Assembly (NCBI GenBank): GCA_963739005.1
Contig: CAVTYQ010000004.1
Coordinates: 186,001-250,000, forward strand
Length of the DNA stretch: 64,000 nucleotides
Source: DASWJZ01 sp963739005
GTDB taxonomy: Bacteria > Pseudomonadota > Alphaproteobacteria > Rhizobiales > Afifellaceae
Reading direction: 5' to 3'
Shown piece after piece: positions 1 through 8,309 of the stretch. Every line of letters begins with the position of its first letter. The stretch's first letter is position 1. The notes under the pieces were generated by a model. The model was given only the letters and a program-made list of their open reading frames with translations, was not told where the DNA came from and did no database searches. The translations under genes and the position numbers were made by a program.

Positions 1-1400
1 GGCGCCGGACCCTCGACGAGCTCGCGCCCGGGATTGGCGGCGGCGCCGATACGATCGAGAACCGCCTGGGCAGTCGCAGGACCGATGCCTGGAAGAAGCT
101 GCAGTAGCCGGAACCCGGCAACACGGTCGCGCGGATTCTCCGCGAAGCGAAGCAGTGCCAACAGGTCCTTCACGTGCGCAGCGTCGAGGAATTTGAGCCC
201 GCCGTACTTGACGAAGGGAATGTTGCTGCGCGTCAGCTCAAGCTCAAGCGGACCGCTGTGGTGCGAGGCGCGGAAAAGCACAGCCTGCTCCTTGAGCGAC
301 AGTCCGCCTTCACGGTTCTCGAGCACGCGCTCGACGATGTAGTTCGCCTGGTCGGCCTCGTCGCGTACGCTGACGAGTTGTGGCGGCTCGCCTGCGACGC
401 GGTCGGTCCAGAGGTTCTTGGTGAAGCGCTCGCTGGCAAGGTCGATGACACCGTTTGCCGCCGCGAGGATGGTCTGCGTCGAGCGGTAGTTCCGCTCAAG
501 CGTCACGATATCGGCGGGCGGCGTGAAATGACGCGGAAAGTCGAGGATATTGCGTACCGTCGCCGCACGGAAGGAATAGATCGCCTGCGCGTCGTCGCCG
601 ACGACCGTCAGCCCGCGTCCGTCCGGCTTCAAGCCGAGCAAAATTGACGCCTGCAGCCTATTTGTATCCTGGTACTCGTCGACGAGCACATGGTCGAAGC
701 GTGCGCCGATTTGCGCCGCGAGCATTGGTTCCGCTGCCGCCTGCTGCCAGTAGAGGAGGAGGTCGTCGTAGTCGAGGACGTTCTGCCGCTGCTTGGCATC
801 CACGTAGCCGCCGAAGAGCTGCTTCAGCTCCGCTTCCCAGCCGGTGCACCATGGAAACGACGTGGCGAGCACATCGTCGATTGGCTGGTCGGCGTTGACG
901 CAGCGCGAATAGATGGCGAGGCACGTTCCCTTCGTCGGGAACCGGCTCCTCATCTTGGAAAAACCGAGCTCGTGCCGGACGAGGTTCATCAGATCGGCGC
1001 TGTCCTCGCGGTCGTGGATGGTGAACGCTGGGTCGAGGCCGATCTCGGCACCATGTTCACGGAGAAGCCGCGCGCCCACGGCATGAAAAGTGCCTGCCCA
1101 GGTCAGGCCGGAGCAAAGCCCGTTCGCCGCGTTCCCCATGGCCTCGGTGGAGATCCGTTCGACACGTCGTTTCATTTCGGCGGCCGCGCGGCGCGAAAAG
1201 GTGAGCAACAGAATCCGTCGGGGATCGGCGCCCCCAACGATCAGGTGTGCAACGCGGTGGGCGAGCGTGTCCGTCTTGCCCGAGCCCGCGCCGGCGATGA
1301 CCAGGAGTGGGCCGCCGACCGAGGCGCCACCGTGTTCCACGGCGCGTAGTTGCTCCGGGTTGAGCTTCGCGAGATACGACGAAGAAATAAGAGCCGCCAT
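1..1400 (-). CDS. UvrD/PcrA-family superfamily 1 DNA helicase (3' end outside window)
   Basis: Reading the minus strand from the ATG at 1400 gives an open frame of 466 codons with no stop before the window edge, so the gene is 3'-truncated by the window and not by mutation. The protein starts MAALISSSYLAKLNPEQ, the usual UvrD Q-motif region, followed by Walker A AGAGSGKT at residues 36-43, motif Ia LLLTFSRRAAAEMKRR, motif II DEYQDT near residue 245, motif III VVGDDAQAIYSFR and motif IV LERNYRSTQTI. Such enzymes are ATP-driven 3'-5' DNA helicases in repair and replication. A GGAGGG sequence lies 10 nt before the start. It is probably cargo of the integrative element. The missing C-terminus prevents a choice between UvrD, PcrA and Rep types. 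Confidence 0.93.
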   Translation of the reverse strand, partial: MAALISSSYLAKLNPEQLRAVEHGGASVGGPLLVIAGAGSGKTDTLAHRVAHLIVGGADPRRILLLTFSRRAAAEMKRRVERISTEAMGNAANGLCSGLTWAGTFHAVGARLLREHGAEIGLDPAFTIHDREDSADLMNLVRHELGFSKMRSRFPTKGTCLAIYSRCVNADQPIDDVLATSFPWCTGWEAELKQLFGGYVDAKQRQNVLDYDDLLLYWQQAAAEPMLAAQIGARFDHVLVDEYQDTNRLQASILLGLKPDGRGLTVVGDDAQAIYSFRAATVRNILDFPRHFTPPADIVTLERNYRSTQTILAAANGVIDLASERFTKNLWTDRVAGEPPQLVSVRDEADQANYIVERVLENREGGLSLKEQAVLFRASHHSGPLELELTRSNIPFVKYGGLKFLDAAHVKDLLALLRFAENPRDRVAGFRLLQLLPGIGPATAQAVLDRIGAAANPGRELVEGPA

Positions 1401-1564
1401 CGAATCAGTGCCCTCCGCGACTGACGATTGGCGCTTCGCGTCCCGTCTGCAAGCGTGAGGGCCACCTACTGCTGAAGGTCGCCCATTAAGCGCCGACTGA
1501 CCGTCCACTCATGAACGGGCAGTTCGAGAGGGCGCCCGATTCCGCTGCTGACTGCGATCTGCCA

Positions 1565-1965
1565 TCACTCGGACGGCATTACCATTTTCTTGGGCGAAGG
1601 CCAGGCGGATTGCGGTTGTCGTGTGCCACTCGGCTCAACCGCGACCGGACCCACAATAGCCTGGCCCCCTCCGTGAACGTGAACGTGCTCGACGCGCACC
1701 AATTGAGAGCCGCCGCCTCTTAGGCGCCGGAGCGTCTCCACCTGCACCGCGTAGGCTTTGACCAGGCGCGCAACGGCGTTAGCTCCCGCGGTCATGATGC
1801 GGTCACCCCCCGTGGTCGTAACCGAACCGGGCGAACACGCCGATGACGGTGGCGTGAGTGCAGGCCCTCTGGATCACGAGCGGCTTCTACTTCATCCGGG
1901 GGGCGGGCGCTCTCGATGAAGGCGAGTGCGGCGTTGACGCCGACTTCCGAGCCGTCTCACTGGTG
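1565..1965 (-). pseudogene. Frameshifted remnant of a conserved alphaproteobacterial hypothetical gene
   Basis: Two adjacent minus-strand frames together read like one protein. The first (about 1965-1882) encodes VNAALAFIESARPPDEVEA. The second (about 1880-1565) encodes LVIQRACTH, then a helical stretch ending VRVEHVHVHGGGQAIVGPV. The C-terminal pattern VEHVHVHxGGQAIVG is recalled from small conserved hypothetical proteins that are common in rhizobial accessory DNA. Joining the frames needs one small indel at about 1880-1884, and the N-terminus is missing because a stop lies just upstream. The function of the family is unknown. The start and the exact extent are uncertain. Confidence 0.6.
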
Positions 1966-2012
1966 TGAGGCGAGCGGGGGCCGTAGCCCCCGCCGCGTCA
2001 CAAGTTCCTAAG

Positions 2013-2699
2013 TCAGAGTTGCATTATAACTTCGCAGACAAAGAGCGTGTTCCTGTCGTAAGCAACCGGCTCCGAAAGGATAGTTGCGCAATTTTGTCTT
2101 AGCCTCAGCATATCGGAGTCGTCCAACTGGTCGAGGGACGCTCTTAGGGTCGCCGGCGGCAGGGTTGCCAGCTTTCCAATCGGGTGCGGACCCTTGTTGG
2201 GCCCGTGCGGAGGATAGCCCGGCCGCTGCGCGTGGTGCACGCTTCCAAGGTTTTTGTTGTAAGCGTCGCCGCCGACAGCGATGCCGCCGAAGCCGTTGCC
2301 GTTGAGAATACTTACGGAGTAACCGCTTCCGCTGGCCCCGTTGTAGTCTCCGCCCGTCCCATTGGCGTTGGCGTCACCGCCGGTTGCCGTCTGTGTAACG
2401 GAACCCCATCCGCTATTGAAATTGCCGGCATCGCCGCCAATCGCCACGCCACCAAACCCATTTCCGTTCCCGATGCTTATTGCGCCGCCGCCACCACCAC
2501 GGTCACAACACGTTTTTTGGGCGGTTTGTTGGCTGCTTGCGCCATTGTGGTCACCGCCGGTGCCGTTTGCATTGGCATCACCCCCCGTGGCCGTTTGGGT
2601 GACCCCCCCTAGCAGTTCAATGGCATAGGCAGGCGCTCCTGCAAGAAGGGCGAGACTTACGGTGGAAGAAAGGAGAAGCGTTCTGACTGACATACGCAT
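2013..2699 (-). CDS. Secreted glycine/asparagine-rich repeat protein
   Basis: The product is 228 residues if it starts at the ATG at 2699, which has GAGGAG six nucleotides upstream; a longer TTG start at 2726 is less likely. Residues 1-26 form a signal peptide ending in APAYA before IELL. The mature N-terminal half carries two copies of VTQTATGGDANANGTGGD, each followed by NGAS, alternating with two GNGFGGxAxGGDA segments, so the region is a tandem duplication. A CC pair lies between the copies. The last 70 residues are not repetitive and contain two more cysteines. The composition suggests an exported surface or matrix protein. No enzyme family was recognised and the function is unknown. Confidence 0.75.
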   Translation of the reverse strand: MRMSVRTLLLSSTVSLALLAGAPAYAIELLGGVTQTATGGDANANGTGGDHNGASSQQTAQKTCCDRGGGGGAISIGNGNGFGGVAIGGDAGNFNSGWGSVTQTATGGDANANGTGGDYNGASGSGYSVSILNGNGFGGIAVGGDAYNKNLGSVHHAQRPGYPPHGPNKGPHPIGKLATLPPATLRASLDQLDDSDMLRLRQNCATILSEPVAYDRNTLFVCEVIMQL

Positions 2700-2719
2700 G
2701 ACCAACTCCTCTACTGATA

Positions 2720-2732
2720 CGCACAATGTGCG
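2720..2732. promoter_or_regulatory. Short inverted repeat in the leader of the repeat-protein gene
   Basis: CGCAC AAT GTGCG is a perfect 5-bp inverted repeat lying 20 nt before the chosen start of the downstream secreted protein. It could be an operator half-site pair or a small mRNA hairpin. It is short enough to occur by chance in GC-rich DNA. Confidence 0.2.
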
Positions 2733-2854
2733 CTTTCTTTAAACGTTAACCGTTGGTAATAGTTGCAGTTGCGATAAAGGGCGCGTCAACGATGATCGCC
2801 TTAGGTTGGCCCGGAAGTGCCTCTGGCGCTTCGACTTTTCCCCGATACTTATCT

Positions 2855-3163
2855 TTAGCGACGGCCGCATGCGTGCGGCTGCGGCGGTGCCGGCGCACCT
2901 TGCCCCGACTGCAATCCAGCCGACGCGGAACAGCCGCCGAGGATGCCGGCCGGAACGGCAACCGACCTTGAGCGAAAGCGTGGCTGCGGCACTGACAGTC
3001 GGCGCTCGGAGCCTACGGCACGCCGCAACTGCGCCCGGTCGGTGAGCGCGCCACTGACCTTCGCCTGGAAAATGGGTGTCGCGCCTCCCGCCCTGAGTTC
3101 GGCTATCTGAGTTTCGACGCTCTGCGCGTCGGTGGACACCGGCGCATACCCGAAAGTGGTCAT
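2855..3163 (-). pseudogene. Truncated serine recombinase (resolvase/invertase) remnant
   Basis: From the ATG at 3163 the first 50 residues match the N-terminus of resolvase/invertase serine recombinases: MTTFGYAPVSTDAQSVETQ, then a segment ending TDRAQLRRAV. The nucleophile serine in VSTD is present, but the arginine that normally precedes it by two positions (YARVS) is a proline here. After residue 50, at about 3014, similarity stops and the frame runs through arginine- and proline-rich sequence to a stop at 2855. There is no dimerisation helix and no HTH domain. It is a decayed fragment, probably left by an earlier transposon or element, and is not expected to be active. Confidence 0.65.
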
Positions 3164-3485
3164 GAAATCACATGCCTTTCGCACATGACTTATGCACAGC
3201 CTAACCTATTGGCGCGAAAGGACCAGCGGAATTGTGCGAAACTCGTGAATTATGCACACCGCATGGGCCGCCGCGTTTGGTCCGGATCGCACCGTCATCA
3301 TCGTGTTCTTCACAGCGATCAATGCCCGCCGCCGCGAGCCCGCTCGGAAGACGGGCACTTCGCTCGTGCGACTGGAAGGGAATGCGTCTAGGCAACCAAG
3401 CCGTTGTTAGCGGCGTTGATTGGCGAGCTTTGTGTGCAACCACGGCGCATCGCCGACTTTGTCGGAAGTCCTTTGAGGATACTCC
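3164..3485. other. Intergenic region between resolvase remnant and CsbD-like gene
   Basis: No convincing coding frame is seen in these 322 bases. The region presumably holds the promoters of the divergent resolvase remnant and the CsbD-like gene. A GGAAT followed 18 nt later by CGTT (about 3380-3407) resembles a general-stress sigma promoter, but the match and spacing are poor, so it is not annotated separately. Confidence 0.4.
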
Positions 3486-3728
3486 ATGGCTTGGGAAGCA
3501 GTTGAGGGGAACTGGTCGCGCTTCCGCCCTCGCGTGCAGGCAAAGTGGGGGAAGCTCAGCGAGGATGATCTCGATGCAATCGCCGGCCGTCGCGAAGAGC
3601 TTTCCGCGCGGATTCAGCAGCGCTACGAAATCGAGAAAGGGACAGCGGATGGCGAGATCGAGGACTGGATGCGCGAGCCCGGCGTGCTGGATGACTGGAA
3701 CGACAGGCGGCCAATCCTCGACATGTAG
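3486..3728 (+). CDS. CsbD-like (YjbJ) stress protein
   Basis: The 80-residue product begins MAWEAVEGNWSRFRPRVQ and continues with WGKLSEDDLDAIAGRREEL, the CsbD-family pattern of a short helical, charged protein (WxxxEGNWxxxKGxxxxxWGKLTDDDLxxIxGxxxxL). Family members are small cytosolic proteins induced by general stress; their molecular role is unknown. The C-terminal half (QQRYEIEKGTADGEIEDW) also fits the family. The ATG at 3486 is preceded by GAGGAT at a suitable distance. It is monocistronic and lies in the element's cargo region. Confidence 0.85.
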   Translation: MAWEAVEGNWSRFRPRVQAKWGKLSEDDLDAIAGRREELSARIQQRYEIEKGTADGEIEDWMREPGVLDDWNDRRPILDM

Positions 3729-4036
3729 ACCAAGGTGACGCAGCGGCTTTCCGGCGTTGCGAACCAGTCCCTTATGTAAAGCTCATCGAGGAAACTCTGC
3801 CCCCAGCCGCCAGCGGGACGGCCAGCGCGATTCCGAGGATCCCGAAGAGAGCGCCCCTCAGAAGCCGTTCAGCCGCTAGGCGACGATCTGGGTGGCCCGT
3901 AAGCACGTCCTGGGAAGGTAACGCGTCGCTCGCAGAGCCGCCCGGCCGATTTAGCGGCTACGGATGCACTTCGAAGAGGGTGGGCAAGCCTTCGCAACAC
4001 CGGCGCGCGAAGGCGCGCCGTTTAACACGAAGCCTA
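3729..4036. other. Intergenic region, no feature recognised
   Basis: About 308 bases separate the CsbD-like gene and the 3' end of the opposing ASCH gene. I see no supported ORF, RNA gene or strong terminator here. Confidence 0.4.
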
Positions 4037-4567
4037 TCAGCTATCAGCGACGTGCGACTGAACCGGCATAGGGTTCATCTTCTCGCTGACGGGCCGGTCG
4101 GCAAAGGCGAGCGGCCACACGACTTTGAACCGCTCGAACACGGTCAGGATGTCGTCGTTCATGGCAAAGCCTCCGCGCTCTGCCTCGCGGGTGAAGAAGT
4201 CGCGGTGATTGGCAAGCCATGTCGTGCGCGTACGGTCGCCCTCGCCTTCGTCGAAAGCAAATTGGTCGTCCACTTCGATGAGCGGCTTAACCACGATGTC
4301 GGTCGTTTGATAGATCAGACGAGGCGCGCGGTCGCCCGCGAGGACAAGCACATAGTCGCCAACCTTCGGCAAAGGCTCGAGCCCGTCGCCGTAGTTGCGC
4401 GCGAGCGAGGCGGTCGCCCGTTTCGTTCCTTCGACAACGAGGCCGAGAAGTTCATTCGCCAACGCTGCACTGTCGCCGAAGGAAACGACTACGTAGTCGG
4501 CGTCAACGCCGGCGTGGCGTTTGAAGAGCCCGAAGAAGTTCTCGGTTTCGACCGTTTTAGCCAGCAT
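4037..4567 (-). CDS. ASCH-domain protein
   Basis: The product is 176 residues. The core reads GLVVEGTKRATASLARNYGD followed by PKVGDYVLVLAGD, the ASCH signature in which a GxKxxTxS loop precedes a strand-rich PUA-like fold. Further on, EVDDQFAFDEGEGDRT and W..NHRDFF match the longer bacterial ASCH proteins. ASCH domains bind RNA or modified nucleosides, and some are amidohydrolases acting on N4-acetylcytidine; which applies here cannot be told. The N-terminal FFGLFKRHAG region gives a typical length. The gene stands alone on the minus strand in the accessory region. Confidence 0.8.
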   Translation of the reverse strand: MLAKTVETENFFGLFKRHAGVDADYVVVSFGDSAALANELLGLVVEGTKRATASLARNYGDGLEPLPKVGDYVLVLAGDRAPRLIYQTTDIVVKPLIEVDDQFAFDEGEGDRTRTTWLANHRDFFTREAERGGFAMNDDILTVFERFKVVWPLAFADRPVSEKMNPMPVQSHVADS

Positions 4568-4638
4568 GGCGCGGCACGTTCCGAAGTTCCCGTTGCGCGG
4601 CTTTCGGAAGCCGTGGACGGCTCATGGCAGGCAGACGG

Positions 4639-4917
4639 CTACCTGTTCTTGATCGCCCCGATGATGGCCGTGAGGATCGCCCCGCCGACGCCGCCGCTGA
4701 TCACCTGCGTCACGATCCCGCCGACGCTCAAATTGCCGCTCTGCGCGGCAGCGGTAACTGCTGGAATCAACAACGCCACGATCTGACCGAGAACACCGCC
4801 ACCGACGGCCCCGGCAATGAGATTGCCGGCCATGCCAAGGTCGAATTTAGGTGCAGCCTTGCCGGTTCCCGCTCCGCCAAGAGCGCCGGCGATCACGTTG
4901 ACGATCAACTGTTCCAT
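4639..4917 (-). CDS. Small glycine-rich membrane protein
   Basis: The ATG at 4917 has GGGGAGG six nucleotides upstream, so the 92-residue form starting MEQLIVNVIAGALGGAG is preferred to a 108-residue frame with an arginine-rich head. Three glycine- and alanine-rich hydrophobic stretches (residues about 4-20, 30-52 and 65-87) resemble the small proteins in alphaproteobacteria annotated as hypothetical membrane proteins with GG repeats. They could form membrane hairpins. No conserved polar residues point to a reaction, and the function is unknown. Confidence 0.65.
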   Translation of the reverse strand: MEQLIVNVIAGALGGAGTGKAAPKFDLGMAGNLIAGAVGGGVLGQIVALLIPAVTAAAQSGNLSVGGIVTQVISGGVGGAILTAIIGAIKNR

Positions 4918-5087
4918 GGTTTGCCTCCCCGTATCCCGGCGACGCCGAGATTTGCCCTCATTCATATTCCAAATGCCGATAATCGGCCAACTCAGATGGT
5001 GGCGATCCCGCAGCGCGCGGAAGCGCGTCCGCGCAGTGCGTTTGGCTCACCCACTCAACCCACCCGGCCGGCCTAGGTGTCAAGCGG

Positions 5088-5172
5088 CGCGTGTCTTTCA
5101 CGCACTTGTCGGTGATGCCCCGCGGCCGTAGCTTTCCCGGCGGAATTCGCGACTTCGGACGGGGAGGTATGA
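5088..5172 (+). repeat. Duplicated promoter/leader segment, copy A
   Basis: The 85 bases before the ATG at 5173 align with the 82 bases before the ATG at 9899. Identical blocks include GCACTTGT, GCCGTAGC, GCGGAATTCGCGACTT and GGGGAGG. The conservation runs from upstream sequence through the ribosome-binding site into the first codons, so a regulatory region was duplicated with the gene. The identity of the transcription factor or sigma factor is unknown. Confidence 0.65.
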
Positions 5173-5433
5173 ATGATCCGATTCATTTCGGCGACAGCAG
5201 GCGCTTTGGCTTTGGCTGCGTTGCTGTATGTCGCCGGCGGCGTGATGCTTCCGGGGTCCGGTTGGGCTGGTGATTGCGCCGGCGCGGGCGATCAGGCTAC
5301 CGAAAGCGGCGGCTGCATCCATCCCCAAATCTCCGTCGATGATACTGACACGGAAGACGGCGGAACCATAAGCGGCGGTGACGACGCGACCGAGAGCGAG
5401 CCGACTGAGGCCGGTGACGACAACCCCACCTAG
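5173..5433 (+). CDS. Small secreted acidic protein (family member 1)
   Basis: The product is 86 residues. Residues 1-32 form a signal peptide (MIRFISATAGALALAALLYV, ending near GWAG), followed by a short mature part with two cysteines and an acidic tail rich in D, E, T and G (DDTDTEDGGT, ESEPTEAGDD). It matches the first 80 residues of the larger protein at 9899-10456 but ends where the S74-like domain of that protein begins. It may be an independent exported peptide or a truncated paralogue. GGGGAGG precedes the start. The function is unknown. Confidence 0.65.
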   Translation: MIRFISATAGALALAALLYVAGGVMLPGSGWAGDCAGAGDQATESGGCIHPQISVDDTDTEDGGTISGGDDATESEPTEAGDDNPT

Positions 5434-5537
5434 ATGCGACATCAGCCGCGCCATGCCGATCAGCCGCGCACCTCCGGCGGGGTGCGACCGCGCGGAGGAT
5501 CTATGAACCGAACCGCCGCCCGCGCGCAGACATTCAC

Positions 5538-5822
5538 TCACTGACGGTTCCAAACCTTGCCGGCCGCACCCCAGACGGCGACCAGAAGGAAGAGCGCGCC
5601 GACGATGGCATAGTAACCGCCCGTATTGTTGCCACAGCGTGCGGCGTCAAACGGTGGCGTTGAGCAACTTCTGATCGATACCCAACCGCCCCAGGCCAGC
5701 CATACGGCGATGCCAGTTCCGACGACAAAGAGCGTGAGCGCCGCAAGCTTGTACGGTCCTGACCCCGAGGACGGCTTGCCTTGCGGGGCCTGCGCGGGAT
5801 TCTGTCCAGCCTTCTCCGACAT
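5538..5822 (-). CDS. Small two-helix membrane protein
   Basis: The 94-residue product has a soluble proline- and glycine-rich N-terminus (about 22 residues) and two hydrophobic segments, about residues 24-46 and 70-88. Between them is a loop with two cysteines (SIRSCSTPPFDAARCGN) that could form a disulfide. The ATG at 5822 sits directly after a strong GGAGGGGGG ribosome-binding site. No family was recognised. Confidence 0.6.
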   Translation of the reverse strand: MSEKAGQNPAQAPQGKPSSGSGPYKLAALTLFVVGTGIAVWLAWGGWVSIRSCSTPPFDAARCGNNTGGYYAIVGALFLLVAVWGAAGKVWNRQ

Positions 5823-5960
5823 TCCCCCCTCCTTTTAGTGAACTATACTCCTTCACAAAAAGCTGGAAAATCCGAAAAACGATTGCTCTTACCGGCAGCG
5901 GCATCGAGGCCGATCTGATAGAATTGCCGGTAGCAATGCCATGGCCGATTCGCCGTCGCG

Positions 5961-6197
5961 ATGGTGCTGGCGGTGACGCTCTACGCGGCGGGAGCGGTCA
6001 CGTTGCCGCCGCTGGCCTTCGCGTCTCCACCATCATGCGCTGAACAAGGCGAAGCCGGTCGTGCCAAATGCGCCGTCCCCGACGACGCCGATGCCGACAC
6101 GGACGGGCCGCAAAACAGCGAAGACGGCGGTCAAGTCGGCGGCGACAATAGCGCCGACGACGACTCGGATCAGACCGAGGGGAGTCAGGCGAAGTAG
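5961..6197 (+). CDS. Small secreted acidic protein (family member 2, divergent)
   Basis: This 78-residue ORF has a signal-peptide-like start (MVLAVTLYAAGAVTLPPLAFA) and a cysteine-containing, strongly acidic mature part (DDADADTDGPQNSEDGG). The layout parallels the proteins at 5173 and 9899: hydrophobic leader ending xGxVxLP, two cysteines, D/E/T-rich tail with an EDGG motif. The codons before the ATG read RFAVA, which resembles the MIRF start of the paralogues, so the true start may have been lost. There is no good ribosome-binding site and no conserved leader. It may be a decaying copy. Confidence 0.45.
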   Translation: MVLAVTLYAAGAVTLPPLAFASPPSCAEQGEAGRAKCAVPDDADADTDGPQNSEDGGQVGGDNSADDDSDQTEGSQAK

Positions 6198-6230
6198 AGC
6201 GAGAGCGGCGTGCCTATCGTCGCTGGATGT

Positions 6231-7748
6231 CTACGGCGACACGGCATCGGTCGGTTGCTCCACTATCGGACTGGCCTTCCGCCTCAACAAATCCGGAAAG
6301 CCGCTAGCGTAGAGCCCCACGAGCCATCCTGCCGTGCCGAGGAATAGGTTCAGCCAATCGAACCCGGTGACCTTCAGCGCCCCATTTCTCGTAGCGGGGT
6401 TTTCCAGGGCCTGCAGGGCGGCGGTTTCGGTGTGCAGCGGCTTGACCGTGCGGCACAGGAATACGCCGTATCTCTGAAGCGCCGCCGCGATTGGTGTCAG
6501 CGTGGGCGCGAGCGGCTCGGCCACTGCTGGCGTCGGATCGGGACCTGACTCTTCGCTTCGCGTATCTGCGCCCGCGAGACTCGAGATTACCCAGGTGCTG
6601 AGCATCTGTTGCGGCAAGGTCGCCAAGGCAAGCGCCAGGATCAAAGCGCCCCAGGAATTGCGCCCGGTGACCCGATCTATCGCGTAACCGCCGGCGGCCG
6701 CATAGACCCCGCAGGTGAGCAGGCTGAACCCCAGCGCGAGCCCGCAGGTCACGCCGACGATGCTTAGAAACGGTGCCATTATGATGGAGAAACCGTTTGC
6801 ACTATGATCGTGCGGCGGATCGAAGAGACCCCAAAGCGCGGAGAGGACGACCGAGGCGGCAAAGGCCATCGTGGAGAACATGACCGCGCCCGCGACGATG
6901 CTGGGCCAGGTCGCGGCGCGGAACACCGAAGGCGCGCCCAGTTGCAGCGCCGCGCTCCAGTAATAGCTGACGAGCGCCGGAGTGATACCGCCAAGTAGAA
7001 TAAGGAACATGGCGTCAAGCTCTCCGTCGCGGACGCATCGCTCAAGCGATGCCTGGGTCATGTCCAGCATGAAGAAGACCGCTACAACCATTCCGACGCG
7101 CAACAGCGCCTTCGGAGAGAATCCGTGAAAAATGCTCTCCACCGGCGCTCCATGGAGCGGGGGGCTCGCATCCAGTCCACGATCCATGATGTATTCGTGC
7201 AAAGGCCCGATCAGCGTGACCGAAACCGTCGTAAGCACCACGGTGTCGAACAGCCCGCGTATGCCGAAATCCTCTTGCAGCGTTTCCCAGAACAGGCCGA
7301 GCGATATCAGGCTGCCGACGACGCCGCCTGTGCCCGCCGAAATGGCAACGAAGACGCGCTTGGAAAGATCGCGCTGCGACAGGGTGGGCTTTCCCACTGC
7401 GTCGCTCCAGCGGCGCGGCGCAAGCGAGGTTTTCAACCCGTTGCCGATCATGCCCAACAACCCGAATAGAGTTGTATTTTCGGGAACGCCAAGGACGTTG
7501 CGGATCGCGAGCGCAAACAAGAACGCAATCCCAGCGCCCTGCGGAATCCAGAACAACCCCTGCGCCACACAGGGCTCTTGGGGCTGACCGGCGGCAAGGA
7601 CCAGCGTGCCGAAGCCGCCAATTGCCATGGTGGCGATGGCCTGCCGGCGTTTCGATTCGATGACGGAAATAGCGACGACGACCGATCCCAAAACCACGCA
7701 GAGGACCAGCAGGTCGAATTCAAGGATAGCGAAATAGTCCTGAGTCAT
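6231..7748 (-). CDS. Polytopic membrane protein of unknown function
   Basis: The ATG at 7748 has GAGGGGG eight nucleotides upstream and gives 505 residues; the open frame extends further but that part is arginine-rich and not protein-like. At least ten hydrophobic segments are visible, including LVLCVVLGSVVVAISVI near the N-terminus, AFLFALAIRNVLGV, several around residues 200-380 and a last one near residue 475. A cytosolic or periplasmic proline- and threonine-rich linker lies at about residues 400-430. No transporter signature or catalytic motif was recognised. It lies in the accessory region and is transcribed alone. Confidence 0.7.
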   Translation of the reverse strand: MTQDYFAILEFDLLVLCVVLGSVVVAISVIESKRRQAIATMAIGGFGTLVLAAGQPQEPCVAQGLFWIPQGAGIAFLFALAIRNVLGVPENTTLFGLLGMIGNGLKTSLAPRRWSDAVGKPTLSQRDLSKRVFVAISAGTGGVVGSLISLGLFWETLQEDFGIRGLFDTVVLTTVSVTLIGPLHEYIMDRGLDASPPLHGAPVESIFHGFSPKALLRVGMVVAVFFMLDMTQASLERCVRDGELDAMFLILLGGITPALVSYYWSAALQLGAPSVFRAATWPSIVAGAVMFSTMAFAASVVLSALWGLFDPPHDHSANGFSIIMAPFLSIVGVTCGLALGFSLLTCGVYAAAGGYAIDRVTGRNSWGALILALALATLPQQMLSTWVISSLAGADTRSEESGPDPTPAVAEPLAPTLTPIAAALQRYGVFLCRTVKPLHTETAALQALENPATRNGALKVTGFDWLNLFLGTAGWLVGLYASGFPDLLRRKASPIVEQPTDAVSP

Positions 7749-8212
7749 GCGAGCCCCCTCGCTGCCCCCGTCAAAGTCGCTTATTAATTCAGCCGAATTT
7801 CGACGACACGTGACGAGCGTGATTGTGCCGTCTCTGTGCTCGGTCGAGCAATATCGCCAGCGGGTTGCGATTCCAGTTTTGTTGCGGTGCGTTTCGGCGT
7901 GTTCGTGGGCCAGTTCGCGTCGCGAGCCCCGGCTTCTTCGGCTTGGGGATTTCGATCCCATTGAATGACGGCGGCGCGCGAGCGGCCAAAAAGGGAGGAA
8001 GGAAAATGGGCGACGATTCGGCAACCAAAACGACCAACGGCTTGGTGACTTCCCTCGCCGCCCCGAGCGACATCGGCGACAGCGTGGCCTACTTCACGTT
8101 TTCGGTTCGGCCACCTACGGAAGGACTTAGAATTGCCGACAATCTTGTGTTCTATGTCGATCCCCAAATGCCCGGCGCGCAAGCCATCGTGACGATCTGC
8201 TGCACGGCCTAT

Positions 8213-8241
8213 CACTACTTTGGCAGATTTCTGCGTGAGAG
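8213..8241 (+). repeat. IS701-family left terminal inverted repeat
   Basis: It starts CACTACTTTGGCAGATT, identical over 17 bases to the reverse complement of the right end. The flanking target duplication CTAT lies at 8209-8212. Confidence 0.9.
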
Positions 8242-8309
8242 ATCATTTTGAGGATTCCCAACGAGGGTTTTCGGTGATTCATAGATGGTCGGCTTTTGGA
8301 GGGGCCGAC

